Assembly: GCF_003473485.1 (NCBI RefSeq)
Contig: NC_053044.1
Coordinates: forward strand, 24,301,591-24,365,590
Length of the DNA: 64,000 nt
Direction: 5' to 3'
From: Medicago truncatula
Lineage: Eukaryota; Streptophyta; Magnoliopsida; Fabales; Fabaceae
A program made the position numbers and the translations under genes. The notes below the pieces were generated by a model that was not told the origin of the DNA, did no database searches, and was given only the letters and a program-made list of their open reading frames with translations. Every line of letters begins with the position of its first letter. The first letter of the stretch is position 1. Shown here in pieces: positions 21,226-33,034 of the stretch.

Positions 21226-24200
21226 ATGGCAAATATTGTTGTGACTGTTGCAACTAATGTGGGTAAATATTTGGGGGGACCAATATTCCGCGAAGTACAA
21301 TACTTTCTTTGTGTTAATAATGTAATCAATGATCTTGAGACTGAAAAGGAGGCGCTGACATCTGAAAGAGACAATTTGTTGATTCGCGTTGCACAAGCCT
21401 TGGAGAAAACTGAAATAATTGAAAAACCAGTGGAGAAGTGGTTGATTGTTGTAGAAAATCTCTTGAGAGAGGTGGATGTTCTTGTGCAAAGGACAGAAAC
21501 AGACGCCAATTGCTTTCAAGGATGGTTTCCAACGTGTGGACGGTATCTTTTGTGCAAGCAAATGGTACAAAAGATAGATGCGATGGGGAAATACAAAGGT
21601 AAAAGCATTGATATTCAACCATTTTCTCATCGTGCTCCACTACCAGGTAGCAGGTATCGGTCATTTGAAGAATTCATTTATTTTGAATCAACAAAGGTGG
21701 CTTACAATCAACTATTGGAGGCACTTAAGGATGATTGCATCTCTATAATAGGAATGTATGGAATGGGTGGATGCGGAAAAACAACCCTTGCAGCAGAAGT
21801 TGGCAAGAAGGCTGAGGAATTAGATATGTTTGATAAGGTTATATCAATCACTGTCGCTCAAACTCCAAATATTAGAGGCATTCAGGGAAAACTTGCAGAT
21901 ATGTTAAACTTGAAATTGGAGGAAGAAAGTGAAGAGGGAAGAGCACAACGTTTATGGTTGTGTTTAAAACAAAAGAAGCGAATTCTTATAATAGTGGACG
22001 ATCTATGGAGAGAGTTTCATTTGATAAATATAGGGATTCTCGTAGACAATGTTAACGAGCACACATGGAAGGTCCTGATAACCACTCGTAATGAGCATGT
22101 CTGTACATCAATGGACTGTCAAAAGAAGATTCATTTGGGGCTCTTGTCTGAAGATGAATCTTGGACATTATTCCAAAAGTTTGCAAGAATTGATGACGAA
22201 TACTCCAAGTTATTGGATGGTGTGCCACGGGAAGTCTGCAATGAGTGTAATGGACTTCCCTTATCAATCAAAACTATAGGGTCGTCCTTAAAAGGAAGGC
22301 ATGAAATTGAGTTGTGGCAGCAGGCGTTAGATAAGTTGAGGGATTCAAAGGCATCCAATGATGAAGGAGGAGTGAGGACTACTTTAAGTTGCCTTAAATT
22401 AAGCTATGATTATTTGCAAAGGCAGTACACACAGCTACTCTTAATGATTTGTACTCTTTTTCCAGAAGACTATCACATCCCAACAGAAGATTTGATGAGG
22501 TTTGCATTTGGACTAGGTATGGGAGAAAAATTATCATTACAGTCAATGAGGAGCTTGATTCAAGCAGACATAAACAAACTCTTCGATTCTTGTTTGTTCA
22601 CGCCTGGTTCTGTGAAGATGCATGGCATGGTTCGTGAGACAGTCTTATGGATTGCAAATACATCAGATAATTGCAAAATCTTGGTAAATGTTGACAAACC
22701 ACTTAGCACTTTAGCAGAGGATAACAAAATAAGAGAATGTTTTACATTATCCTCATGGTGGTATAATGAAAATCCCACCTTTTGTCAATTGCATGCTCCA
22801 AATCTTAAAATGTTATTGGTAAATATAAGTGCTCGTGAATCATTGAATTTCTTGGATTTATCACATTTAACATTTGAAGGAGTACAAGGGCTTGAGGTAC
22901 TTTCAATAACCATTGATAACAAAATAGTACCAGTATCATTTTCTCCATCCATCCAGTTGTTGACAAATGTTCGAACTTTGCGCTTAAATGGATTGAAATT
23001 GGATGACATTTCTTTCATCGGAAGCTTAACAAGCATTGAGGTTCTTGACTTGAGACGTTGTCACTTCAATGGACTTCCTATCGAAATAGGAAAACTCATA
23101 AGTCTTAAGTTGCTAGATTTGTCAGAATGTCGTATTTCTCGAAACAGCTATAATGGAGCAATAGGGAAATGTTCACAACTAGAGGAGTTATATGCTTCAG
23201 CATGTTACCCAGAAAAGCATGTTCCTGAGATCATTCTGGATATTGGTATTCTCGTAAATCTACAAAGCTTTGTACTTGATGATCAAATCCTTCAGGAAAG
23301 AAGGAGAGTCCTACGAGTAAAAGGTTTTAATACATCAAGGTTGAAGACATCTAAGAAAAATATTCTGCAAATAGCTGAAGTTATTTCTTTGGAAGCTCTT
23401 CATGGAGGATGTAAAAATATTATCCCAGATATGGTTGGAGTTGTAGGAGGCATGGATGATTTGACTTCTCTCCATCTTACAAGATGCCAAGATATAGAAT
23501 GCATCTTCGATGCAACCTATGATTTCAGGGAAGATGATTTGATTCCCAGGTTGGGGGAGTTACGCCTTCGGTCTATGAATAACTTGACAGAATTGTATCG
23601 AGGTCCATCTCTTCAAGTACTACACTACTTTGAGAAACTAGAACTGGTTGACATACAAGATTGCAGGAAGTTACACATCATGTTTCCATTGGAATGTAAG
23701 TTACGAAATCTTAAGATCCTCAGCTTATCATATTGCAGGACCGATGAAGTACTCTTCTCAGCATCTGTTGCTCAAAGTTTGCAGCAACTAGAACAACTAA
23801 AAATCAGTGGGTGCTATAAATTGAAGCATATAATTGCTGCTAGTGGAAGGCAACATGGTGGTAGTAATACAAGTGAGGAAATAAGTCCAGCTCCAATGAA
23901 TTCTCATTTTTTGATGACCAAATTAAGGGATGTTAACATTTCTGATTGTCCAAGGTTAGAGTCGATATTCCCGATTTGTTATGTTGAAGGACTTACACAA
24001 TTGCAACAGATGGAGATAGGATATTCTCCTAAGCTGGAATACGTGTTTGGTAAATGTGATCACAAAGAACACCTTTCATCACACCATGTCATGCTTCCTC
24101 ATTTGGAAGTTCTCGGACTCTCTTCTCTTGAAAATCTCATTGGGATGTGTCCAGAGAATTGTCAAGCAAACTGGTCATCTCAATGTCTGAGGATGCTAAA

Positions 24201-24779
24201 CATATATAATTGTCCAAACATGGCTATACCATGGTTCAATTTGAAGGTTGGCTATGATCAAAGACAACATCATCCGAATGAAGTGCGTAATCTTATTGAA
24301 ATGCTTTACTGTTTTGTGGTACTTATGCTATTTTTTTATTGATATTTGTAATGCTACCCACCCCAATATTATTTGGTTATTTAACTTGGAATATTCCATT
24401 TCAGAGCTTACTCTCAAAACTGCAAGAACTGGTATTGTATGATCTGCCTCAATTGCACTCCATTTCATGGGTAGGTCCTACTCCAAGTCAGATTTGGAGT
24501 TTCCAATGTCTTCAGCGTTTAAGAGTGGACAGTTGTGAAAATTTGAAATACTTGTTCTCCATGGAGGTAAGTAGAAGCCTACAAGAGTTGATTAGCCTTG
24601 AAATTTTCAATTGCCAAGAATTGGAACAAGTAGTTGCAGCAGATGAAGAACTTGTGCAGCTTCCTGATGCTGAATTTTATTTTCCTAAGCTAAAACAAAT
24701 AGAAGTCTATAACTGCAACAAGTTGAAAAGCCTTTTCTCTTTTGCCATGATTACAAATTTACAATGCTTCCACAATTAA
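21226..24779 (+). CDS. CC-NBS-LRR disease-resistance protein, copy 1 (C-terminus cut by a frameshift)
   Basis: This is an intracellular immune receptor of the coiled-coil NB-ARC LRR class (RPS2/RPS5-like, no EDVID motif seen). Exon 1 is 21226-24246 (1007 codons) and exon 2 starts at 24405; the intron of 158 bp is in phase 0. Residues 1-150 form the coiled-coil part. NB-ARC motifs follow: P-loop GMGGCGKTT (179-187), RNBS-A FDKVISITV, kinase-2 ILIIVDDLW (253-261), RNBS-B VLITTR, GLPL (343-346), LFPEDYH, and MHG at 465-467 where MHD is normal. Leucine-rich repeats occupy the rest. An 8-bp insertion (24756-24763) relative to copy 2 shifts the frame and ends exon 2 at 24779, giving about 1131 residues. 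ATG 21226 follows the intron acceptor; the frame is open upstream to 21190 without an ATG. It may be functional if the last repeats are dispensable. Confidence 0.88.
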
Positions 24780-25720
24780 GTTCTCTTTTCTTAGCAGATG
24801 CTACTCAACTTCAAGAGGTTTTTAGACATAGTAGTGGAGACAACGTTATGAATGAAATGGAAATTGTTCTTCCAAACTTGACCGAGATAACATTGAGTAA
24901 TCTAACGAATTTTGTAGATATCTGCCATGGTTGTAAGTTACATGCTGATAAGCTTCTACAACTCCACATATATGACTGCCCCAAAACTGCTTCAAGCTTA
25001 AGAAAAATTAAGGTGACTTTTCTTCCTTGCTAACTAGGATACTAAGGTTTCGTTTGGCCCAGCTTTTTTTAGACATATAAGCTACTTTAAACTTAAAGTT
25101 AAAAATAACTGCTTAAAAGATAAAGTTAAAGTTGTTTGGTAAACATTTTTTTTATTATAATTTTTTTATGTTAAAGTGTTTGATAATATTTTCAAATAAA
25201 ATCAATTAATTTTATCAAGCTCATATTTAATTATAAATCATTATAAATATTTAAAAAATGAATAAGATTTATAAAAATTCATCCATTATCATATTAAATA
25301 AATTTTTATGAATTCAATAAATGGTAACTTTTTTGATGATTTTTTTTTTCTCTGTCTTTGACAATTATGATAACTTTATTTTTGTGGAGATAGTTTCTCT
25401 CTACTGACCGAAATTTTCATTTGTTGTTGATAAAGAGGAAACTGCAAAAGGAAGCAGGATTAGGAGATGGTGAAGATTCTCATTATTTGGAACTAAAGAA
25501 TGATGAAAATGAAGCCGCAGCAGAAGATGATGAAGATTCTCCTATTTATGAGTACCCAACGTCTAGCAAAACCGATTATGTGAAAGATCCATCCGTACCC
25601 AACTTGGCGTGGGACAAAGGAAAAACAAAGTTTGTTGTTGATAAGGATGAAGAAGCGGCAGCAGAAGATGATGAAGATTCTTATTTCGGTACCGAGCTTC
25701 TAACAAAGTTGAATATTTGA
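24764..25720 (+). pseudogene. Out-of-frame 3' remainder of NBS-LRR copy 1 (last LRR and acidic tail)
   Basis: After the frameshift, the last repeats continue in another frame (MLPQLSSLFLADATQ ... LTNFVDICHGCKLH ... SLRKIK), ending at a GT donor after 25012. A 423-bp intron, matching the one in copy 2, leads to exon 3 at 25436. Exon 3 encodes an acidic tail with two imperfect repeats (AAAEDDEDS, then YPTSSKTDYVKDPSVPNLAW), stopping at TGA 25718-25720. Against copy 2, one base is missing shortly before that stop, so the tail ends early. Confidence 0.7.
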
Positions 25721-25784
25721 AAGAACCATTCGTACTCAACTACGCATGGGACAAAGGAAAAACAGAAGAAATTAAAAAAAGAAA

Positions 25785-25869
25785 TGTTGAGAGTGGGATT
25801 AGAGAAGAACCCGCACCCTTTGGACCAGAATTTTAATCTGCCACCTTAGGTCAACTCGTTCATCTCAAC
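25785..25869 (-). pseudogene. tRNA-Leu pseudogene (block 1)
   Basis: The minus strand aligns with the intact tRNA-Leu at 34395-34475 along its whole length. The acceptor halves GTTGAGA/TCTCAAC still pair, and the anticodon-arm region (cagattaaaattctg) is recognisable. The T-arm is split by about five extra bases (tctct) and several stem positions have changed. It overlaps the degenerate 3' end of the NBS-LRR tail. Confidence 0.75.
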
Positions 25870-26660
25870 TTTGTTGAAAAGTCTTTTCCCTGTTACTAAG
25901 GTTAGAATGCTTCCGCAACCAAGCAAGCTTTAAATGTCACAAGCTACTCAACAAGTGGAATAAAATGAAGTTGTGCTTCCAAACATGACAGAAACTACAT
26001 TGGACAATCTGCTAAGTTTTGTTGATATATTTCATGGTTGCAAGTTAGATTCCGTTAAACCTCTAAAACTCCGCATATGTGAATGCCTCCAAACCTCTCT
26101 AAGCTTGAGACACAAACTCAGGTAACTTTTTGTTCTGTTTTTTTATATTTTTACTTTTTCTTAATTTTTGAAAAGAATAATAATTTAGTTCAATATTTTG
26201 GATAGTAAATAAACAAACTAACTGGAATTTCGTTTTCAAAATTCCATATAACTTCTTTTTGACTTGGTTTGTACATAATTTTCCTTGATTGTTAATAAAA
26301 CTACAAAATATGAATGTTACTGCTAATTTTTTTACCAACATTGTCAATGTAAACCATGAATGTATTATTGACAGTGACCAAGTACATGCCAACATTGTCT
26401 GACACTATTGATTATTCAAATAATTCATTCTGCTATAATTCATTGCGAATATCGTGAATGTTATTATACTATAATTAGAAAAATATTGAAGAAACATTGC
26501 GTTAAAAAAAGAAACATAAAATAATTTTTATTCATACATTAAATAAAGAATTCAAATACATTATTTGATTGTACCAGGTGCGAAGATAATTCCTCTACTG
26601 ACTGAAATTTTGAATTTGTTGTTGAAAAGGTTGAAACTAGAAGAAGCAAGCAGCATAATA
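25870..26660 (+). pseudogene. Relic extra copy of the terminal LRR exon and tail exon (block 1)
   Basis: 25970-26120 reads EVVLPNMTETTLDNLLSFVD and IFHGCKLDSVKPLKLRICE, matching the last repeats of the NBS-LRR genes, with stops before it. At 26585-26690 a second version of the tail-exon start appears (ctctactgactgaaattttg ... gatggtgaagtttctc). Between lies a broken intron-like AT-rich stretch. It is therefore a decayed duplicate of the gene's 3' end. Confidence 0.65.
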
Positions 26661-26899
26661 AGATGGTGAAGTTTCTCTATGTTCTCAACCCAATCAACTG
26701 TATCAATGTAAAACCCTGCAAATATAAATGTTCATTTTTCTCTATATTTATATTTGAACATAAAAATGTGCTGTAATTCTGGTATAAGGATCATCATTTT
26801 TGTTTGTTTGTATTGAATTAAAATGTGGCTAGTTGCTTATAAATTTTGAACCTGTGGAATAGAATTGTGGTTGGTTTATGTGTATTACTAGAGAATGTC

Positions 26900-27290
26900 G
26901 TATTACAGCGTGCAATATCTATGCTACATGATTGGAGAGCAGCTCGTCAAACTTGTAATCCGCCCACTCCCCAAAATAAGTCTTTTGGAACCATAAAATG
27001 GACAAAGCCGAGTAAAGGACGGATGAAATGCAACATTGATGTGTCCTTTTTCTGCGCATGATGACAAGGTTTGTATAGGAGTGTGCATAAGATATGATAG
27101 ATGTGCTTTTATTTTGGCTAAAACGGGATTCTTTAAACCAAAATGAGAAATACATATTGGAGAAGTTTTATGACTTTTATTAGCGCTTAACTGGGTTTAT
27201 GAACTAAACTTGAGTCTTATTGATTTTGAGCTTGATTCAAAAAGAATGGTTGACATCTTTACTTCCCGAAACATGATGCAACAAAACAAG
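26900..27290 (+). pseudogene. RNase H-like (LINE-associated) domain remnant
   Basis: The plus strand reads HDWRAARQT, then IKWTKPSKGRMKCNIDVSFF, KVCIGVCIRYDRCAFILAKT and, after stops, ALNWVYELNLSLIDFELDSK. This is the order of the plant LINE/RVT_3 RNase H domain (W-P--G--KCN-D----). In-frame TGA and TAG codons interrupt it. It interrupts the similarity between the two NBS-LRR duplication blocks, so it inserted next to block 1. Confidence 0.65.
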
Positions 27291-27778
27291 GGGCTATTTT
27301 CTTAAAAATAAAATAAAAAGTAAGTGGTTATAGTGTTGAGTTTATGCAAAGACGAAACAAATGAAATTATCCATAAATTAGCTAAGGTTGTTTAAACAAT
27401 TTTATACAAATTATAGTGTTGAGTTTCTGCAAAGACAACAATTGAAATTGTCCATAAACTAGTTAAGACAGTTAATTTTTATTTTATTTTAAGCTAAATT
27501 AGCCAACCCAAATTGGCATTGGAAAGTAGAATCTGAAACCTTGAGGAGAAGCACACTCCTAAGTCCAAGCTAATACCATCATGCCAACTCAACTGGGTTA
27601 GCTAAGATTGTTACATTGTCGGCTAGTTTCTAGATATTGGCTGACATGCCAAGTTATATTAAACATATTCTAAATATTATAAAACTTTTTGATTCAATTA
27701 ATTAAGAATTTTTATTATGACTAACATAAAAAGACTAGTAAAATTTTGATTTAAAACTCTCGACTCTACTAACAAGCA
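27291..27778 (-). repeat. Short tandem repeat and a probable minus-strand SINE fragment
   Basis: At 27328 and 27413 a roughly 85-bp unit repeats (ttatagtgttgagttt..tgcaaagac). At about 27494-27605, the minus strand reads aacccagttgagttggcatg ... ggacttaggagtgtgcttct, with a decayed B-box (ggtttcagattc), typical of a tRNA-derived legume SINE. Target duplications were not found. Confidence 0.4.
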
Positions 27779-28652
27779 CCGTCGCATGGAGATGGAGTGG
27801 AGCATGATCATGTATTGGACAGTGTAAAAACAATATCAAGAATAATATTATTTTTACATAGGTAAAGAGAGAATAGGTGAGGGGAAGAGCAAGGAGAACT
27901 GTGACCAAACAATAATATCATATTATCCTTTCCAACAAAAAAAAAAGCAATAATAATATCTTATGTCTAAGGATAAAGTGCAAAAACACCACACAATTAT
28001 CCTTCTAGCATCCGTTTCTCAACTTAGCTAAGCCAACAGACTGAGTACTGCTTATTGAGAATTCCTCTCCAAGAAAGGTATGAAGCTTCCCCAGTCCCAT
28101 TCTATATATATACACTCATACATTAATCATATATCTATGTTCTAATCTGCTGCTTAAATTTTATAGTTGATGCCTTTAAGTGTACAAACAAAAATTGTTC
28201 AAAAAAAAAGTGTACAAACAAAAATTTGGCATTTTGACATTTTTCAACAATCCCAAAATAGTTTATTCTCCCGTAGTATTAGACATATGATATATGTGAC
28301 TTAATCATATACTCCCTGGGTCTCCTGTAACAAAAATCACGAATGTTAAAAGAAAAAATGTCGGAGTAATAAATTTGTCTCATGTGTGTGTGAATATTAC
28401 TAAATTGTCGGTCATTTTTGTATAGATATATTTAATGTTAATTTTTCATATTTCAAGATAAATTGATGGTAATAATAAGGGGCATATTTGGAAAATGCGT
28501 AATAAATATATCTAGAAATCTATAGAGTGTCTTATATTTATCGACAAAACTTTTTGTAAATTATCTTATAATTGGAGACAGGAGTATTCCATCTTTGATA
28601 GATCTTTGACTGGTTTGTGCACATGATTATATTATCAGGTTGCCTTTACTTG
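27779..28652 (+). promoter_or_regulatory. Upstream region and 5' leader intron of NBS-LRR copy 2
   Basis: Homologous to the region before copy 1. The leader exon ends near 28077 (ctccaagaaag|gtatgaag) and the intron ends at ttatcag near 28638, 15 bp before the ATG. The intron is longer than in copy 1, largely because of a MITE (28312-28584). Confidence 0.5.
28312..28584. mobile_element. Stowaway-like MITE in the 5' leader intron of NBS-LRR copy 2
   Basis: The ends are CTCCCTGGGTCTCCTGTAA and the inverse-like TTATAATTGGAGACAGGAG, with TA outside both (28310-28311, 28585-28586). Copy 1 has no counterpart, so it inserted after the duplication. It ends about 54 bp before the splice acceptor. Confidence 0.7.
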
Positions 28653-31600
28653 ATGGCAAATATTTTTGTGACTATTGCAACTAATGTGGGTCAATATTTG
28701 GCGGGACCAGCAATTCGCGAAGTTCAATACCTTCTTTGTGTTAATAACACAATCAATGATCTTGAGAAAGAAAAGGAAGCACTGACATCTGAAAGAGATA
28801 ACTTGCTAATTCGTGTTGAACGAGCCAAAGAGAGAACTGAAGTAATTGAAAAACCAGTGGAGAAGTGGCTGAATGATGTGGAAAAACTCCTTAGAGAGGT
28901 GGAGGTTCTTGTACAAAGGACGGAGACAGACAACAATTGCTTCCAAGGATGGTTTCCAACGTGTGGACGATATCTTTTGTGCAAACAAATGGTGCAGAAG
29001 ATAGACGCAATGGGGAGGTTCAAAGGCAAAAGCAAAGATATCGAACCATTTTCTCATCTTGCTCCACTACCAGGTATTCTGTATCAGTCATCCGAAGACT
29101 TCATCTATTTTGAATCAACAAAAGTGGCTTATGATAAACTCTTGAAGGCACTTGAGGATGATCGCATCTCTATAATTGGACTGTACGGAATGGGTGGATG
29201 TGGAAAAACAACCCTTGTAACGGAAGTTGGCAAGAAGGCTGAGGAATTGGATATGTTTGATAAGGTTATATCAATCACCGTGACAAGAACTCCAAACATT
29301 AGGAGCATTCAAGGACAAATTGCAGATATGTTAAACTTGAAATTGGGGGAAGAAAGTGAAGATGGAAGAGCACAACGTCTATGGTTGCGTTTAAAAGAAA
29401 TGAAGAGAACTCTTATAATAGTTGACAATCTATGGAGAGAGTTTCATTTGAAGGATACAGGGATTCGCTTATACAATGATAATAGAGGTGCATTGAAAAT
29501 CCTTGTAACCACACGTATTGAGAATGTTTGTATTTTAATGAATTGTCACAAGATGATTCATTTGGGGCTCTTGTCCAAAGATGAATCCTGGACATTCTTC
29601 CAAAAGCTTGCAGTAATTGATGACGAATTCTCTGTGTCATTAGATGGTGTACCACAAGAAATCTGCTATGAATGCAAGGGACTTCCCTTAGCAATCAAAA
29701 CTATGTCTTCTTCCTTAAAAGGAAAGGATAATAATGAGTGGAATTCAACATTAGCTAAGTTGATGGTTTCAAAGGCATCTGATGATCATGAAGGAGGAGA
29801 GAGCGATGCTTTAAATTGTATCAAGTCCAGCTATGAGTGTTTACAAAATAGAGAAGCAGAACAGATATTTCTGATGTGCTGTATGTTTCTTGAAGACTAT
29901 CACATCCCAGTAGAAGATTTGTTGAGGTATGAAATTGGAGTAGGTGTAGGAAGAACATACTCATTGCAGTTAAGGAGGAGCATGTTCCAAGCACACATAA
30001 ACAAACTTCTGGATTCTCGTTTGCTGATGCATGGTAGCGTGAAGATGCATGACATGGTTCGCGACACAGCCTTATGGATCGCAAATAGATCAAATAATTG
30101 TAAAATCTTGGTAAATGTTGACAAACCACTCAGCATTGTGGCAGAAGATAAAAATATAAGAGATTGTTTTGCAGTATCTTCATGGTGGGAGAATAAAAAT
30201 CCCTTTTTTTGTCCATTGCATGCTCCTAATCTTAAAATGCTATTGCTAAATATAAGTGCTCGTCCATCATTGAATTCCTTGGATTTATCGCATTTAACAT
30301 TTGAAGGAATACAAGGGCTTGAGGTATTTTCTTTAACCGTTGATTACAGAGTAGTACCAATATCATTTTCTCCATCAATCCAACTGTTGAAAAATGTTCG
30401 AACTTTGCGCTTAAATGGATTGAACTTTGGTGACATTTCTGTCATTGGAAGCTTAACAAGCCTTGAGGTTCTTGACTTGAGACGTTGTAACTTCAATGAA
30501 CTTCCTATCGAAATAGGAAAACTAATAAGCCTTAAGTTGCTGGATTTATCAGAGTGTCGTATTTCTGAAAACAACTATAATGGAGCAATAGGGAAATGTT
30601 CACAACTAGAGGAGTTATATGCTTCAACATGTTACCCAGAAAAGTATGTTCATGAGATCATTATTGATATTGGTATTCTCTCAAATCTACAAAGGTTTGT
30701 ATTTGACAATCAAATCCTTCAGGAAATAAGGAGAGTTCTAAAATTAAAAGATTTTAATATCTCAAAGTTGAGGACATCTAAGAAAAATATTCTGCAAATA
30801 GCTGAAAATATTTCTTTGGAAGGGCTTCATGGAGGATGTAAAAATATAATCCCAGATATGGTTGGAATTGTGGGAGGCATGAATGATTTGACTTCTCTCC
30901 ATCTTACAAGTTGCCAAGAAATAGAATGTATCTTCGATGCAACCTATGATTTCAAGGAAGATGATTTGATTCCCAGGTTGGGGGAGTTACGCCTTCGGCA
31001 TATGAATAACTTGACAGAATTGTATCGAGGTCCATCTCTTCAAGTACTACGCTACTTTGAGAAACTAGAACTGGTTGATATACAATATTGTTGGCAGGTA
31101 CACATCATGTTTCCACTGGAATGTAAGTTACGAAATCTTAAGATTCTCAGCTTATCAAATTGCAGGACCGATAAAGTACTCTTCTCAGAATCTGTTGCTC
31201 AAAGTATGCTGCAACTAGAACAACTAAACATCAGTGGGTGCTATGAATTGAAGCATATAATTGCTGCTAGTGGAAGCCAACATGGTGGTAGTAATACAAG
31301 TGAGGAAATAAGTCCAGCTCCAATGAATTCTCATTTTTTGATGACCAAACTAAGGGATGTTAACATTTCTGATTGTCCAAGTTTAGAGTCAATATTCCCA
31401 ATTTGTTATGTTGAAGGACTTACACAATTGCAACAGATGGAGATAGAAGATTCTCCTAAGCTGGAATACGTGTTTGGTAAATGTGATCACAAAGAACACC
31501 TTTCATCAAACCATGTCACGCTTCCTCATTTGGAAGCTCTCCGACTCTCTTCTCTTGAAAATCTCATTGGGATGTTTCCTGAGAATTGTCAAGCAAACTG

Positions 31601-33034
31601 GTCATCTCAATGTCTGAGGATGCTAAACATATATCATTGTCCAAAGATGGCTATACCATGGTTCAATTTGAAGGTTGGCTATGATCAAAGTCAACATCAT
31701 CCGAATGAAGTGCGTACTCTTATTAAAATGCTTTACTGTTTTGTGGTACTTATGCTATTTTTTTTATTGATATTTGTAATGCTACCCACCCCAATATTAT
31801 TTGGTTATTTAACTTGGAATATTCCATTTCAGAGATTACTCTCAAAACTGCAAGAGCTGGAATTGTGTGATCTGCCTCAATTGTACTCCATTTCATGGGT
31901 AGGTCCTACTCCGAGTCAGATTTGGAGTTTTCAATGTCTTCAGAGTTTAACAGTGAAAAGTTGTGAAAATTTGAAATTCTTGTTTTCCATGGGGGTATGT
32001 AGAAGCCTACCAGAGTTGATTAGCCTTGTTATTGAGAACTGCCAAGAATTGGAACAAGTAGTTGTAGAAGATGAAGAACTTCTGCAGCTTCCTGATGCTG
32101 AATTTTATTTTCGTAAGCTAAAACAAATAGGAGTCTTTAGCTGCAACAAGTTGAAAAGCCTTTTCCCTTTTGCCATGGTTACAATGCTTCCACAATTAAG
32201 TTCTCTTTTCTTAGCATATGCTACTCAACTTCAAGAGGTTTTTAGACATAGTAGTGGAGACAACGTTATGAATGAAATGGAAATTGTTCTTCCAAACTTG
32301 ACCAAGATATTTTTGTCTGAACTACCAAATTTTGTAGATATCTGCCATGGTTGTAAGTTACATGCCCCTAAACTTCTAAAACTCAGCATATCTTTCCTTG
32401 ACCGAACTCCTCCAAGCTTAATAAAAATTCAGGTGACTTTTCTTCATTGCTAACTAAGATACTAAGGTTTCGTTTGGCCCAGCTTTTTTTAAGCATATAA
32501 GCTACTTTAAACTTAAAGTTAAAAATAACAGCTTAAAAGATAAAGTTAAAGTTGTTTGGTAAACATTGTTTTTTATTACAATTTTTTTATGTTAAAGTGT
32601 TTGATAATATTTTCAAATAAAATCAATTAATTTTATCAAGCTCATATTTAATTATAAATCATTATAAATATTTAAAAAATGAATAAGATTTATAAAAATT
32701 CATCCATTATCATATTAAATAAATTTTTATGATATTCAATAAATGGTAACTTTTTTGATGATTTTTTTTTTCTTTCTGTCTTTGACAATTATGATAACTT
32801 TTTTTTTAGTGGAGATAGTTTCTCTCTACTGACCGAAATTTTCATTTGTTGTTGATAAAGAGGAAACTGCAAGAGGAAGCAGGATCAGGAGATGGTGAAG
32901 ATTTTCATTCTTTGGTTTTTAAGAATGATGAAGATTCTCAATTTCGGTCAACTTCAAGCATAAGTGATTATGTGAAAGATCCATCCGTACCCAACTTGGC
33001 AGTGGGACAAAGGAAAAACAAAGTATATTGTTGA
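28653..33034 (+). CDS. CC-NBS-LRR disease-resistance protein, copy 2 (about 1264 aa)
   Basis: This is the tandem paralogue of copy 1, and the better preserved one. Exons: 28653-31673 (1007 codons), 31833-32432 (200 codons), 32861-33034 (57 codons plus TGA); both introns are in phase 0. Motifs: coiled-coil N-terminus (MANIFVTIATNVGQYL), P-loop GMGGCGKTT (179-187), kinase-2 LIIVDNLW with Asn at 259 where the second Asp of Walker B is normal, RNBS-B ILVTTR, GLPL (343-346), intact MHD (465-467), then LRRs. The 159-bp first intron is open in frame, so unspliced RNA would add 53 residues with a very hydrophobic stretch (MLYCFVVLMLFFLLIFVM). The acidic tail exon is shortened by one extra base near 32999. 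Expected to sit in the cytosol or at the membrane and to act as a nucleotide-switched immune receptor. Confidence 0.9.
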
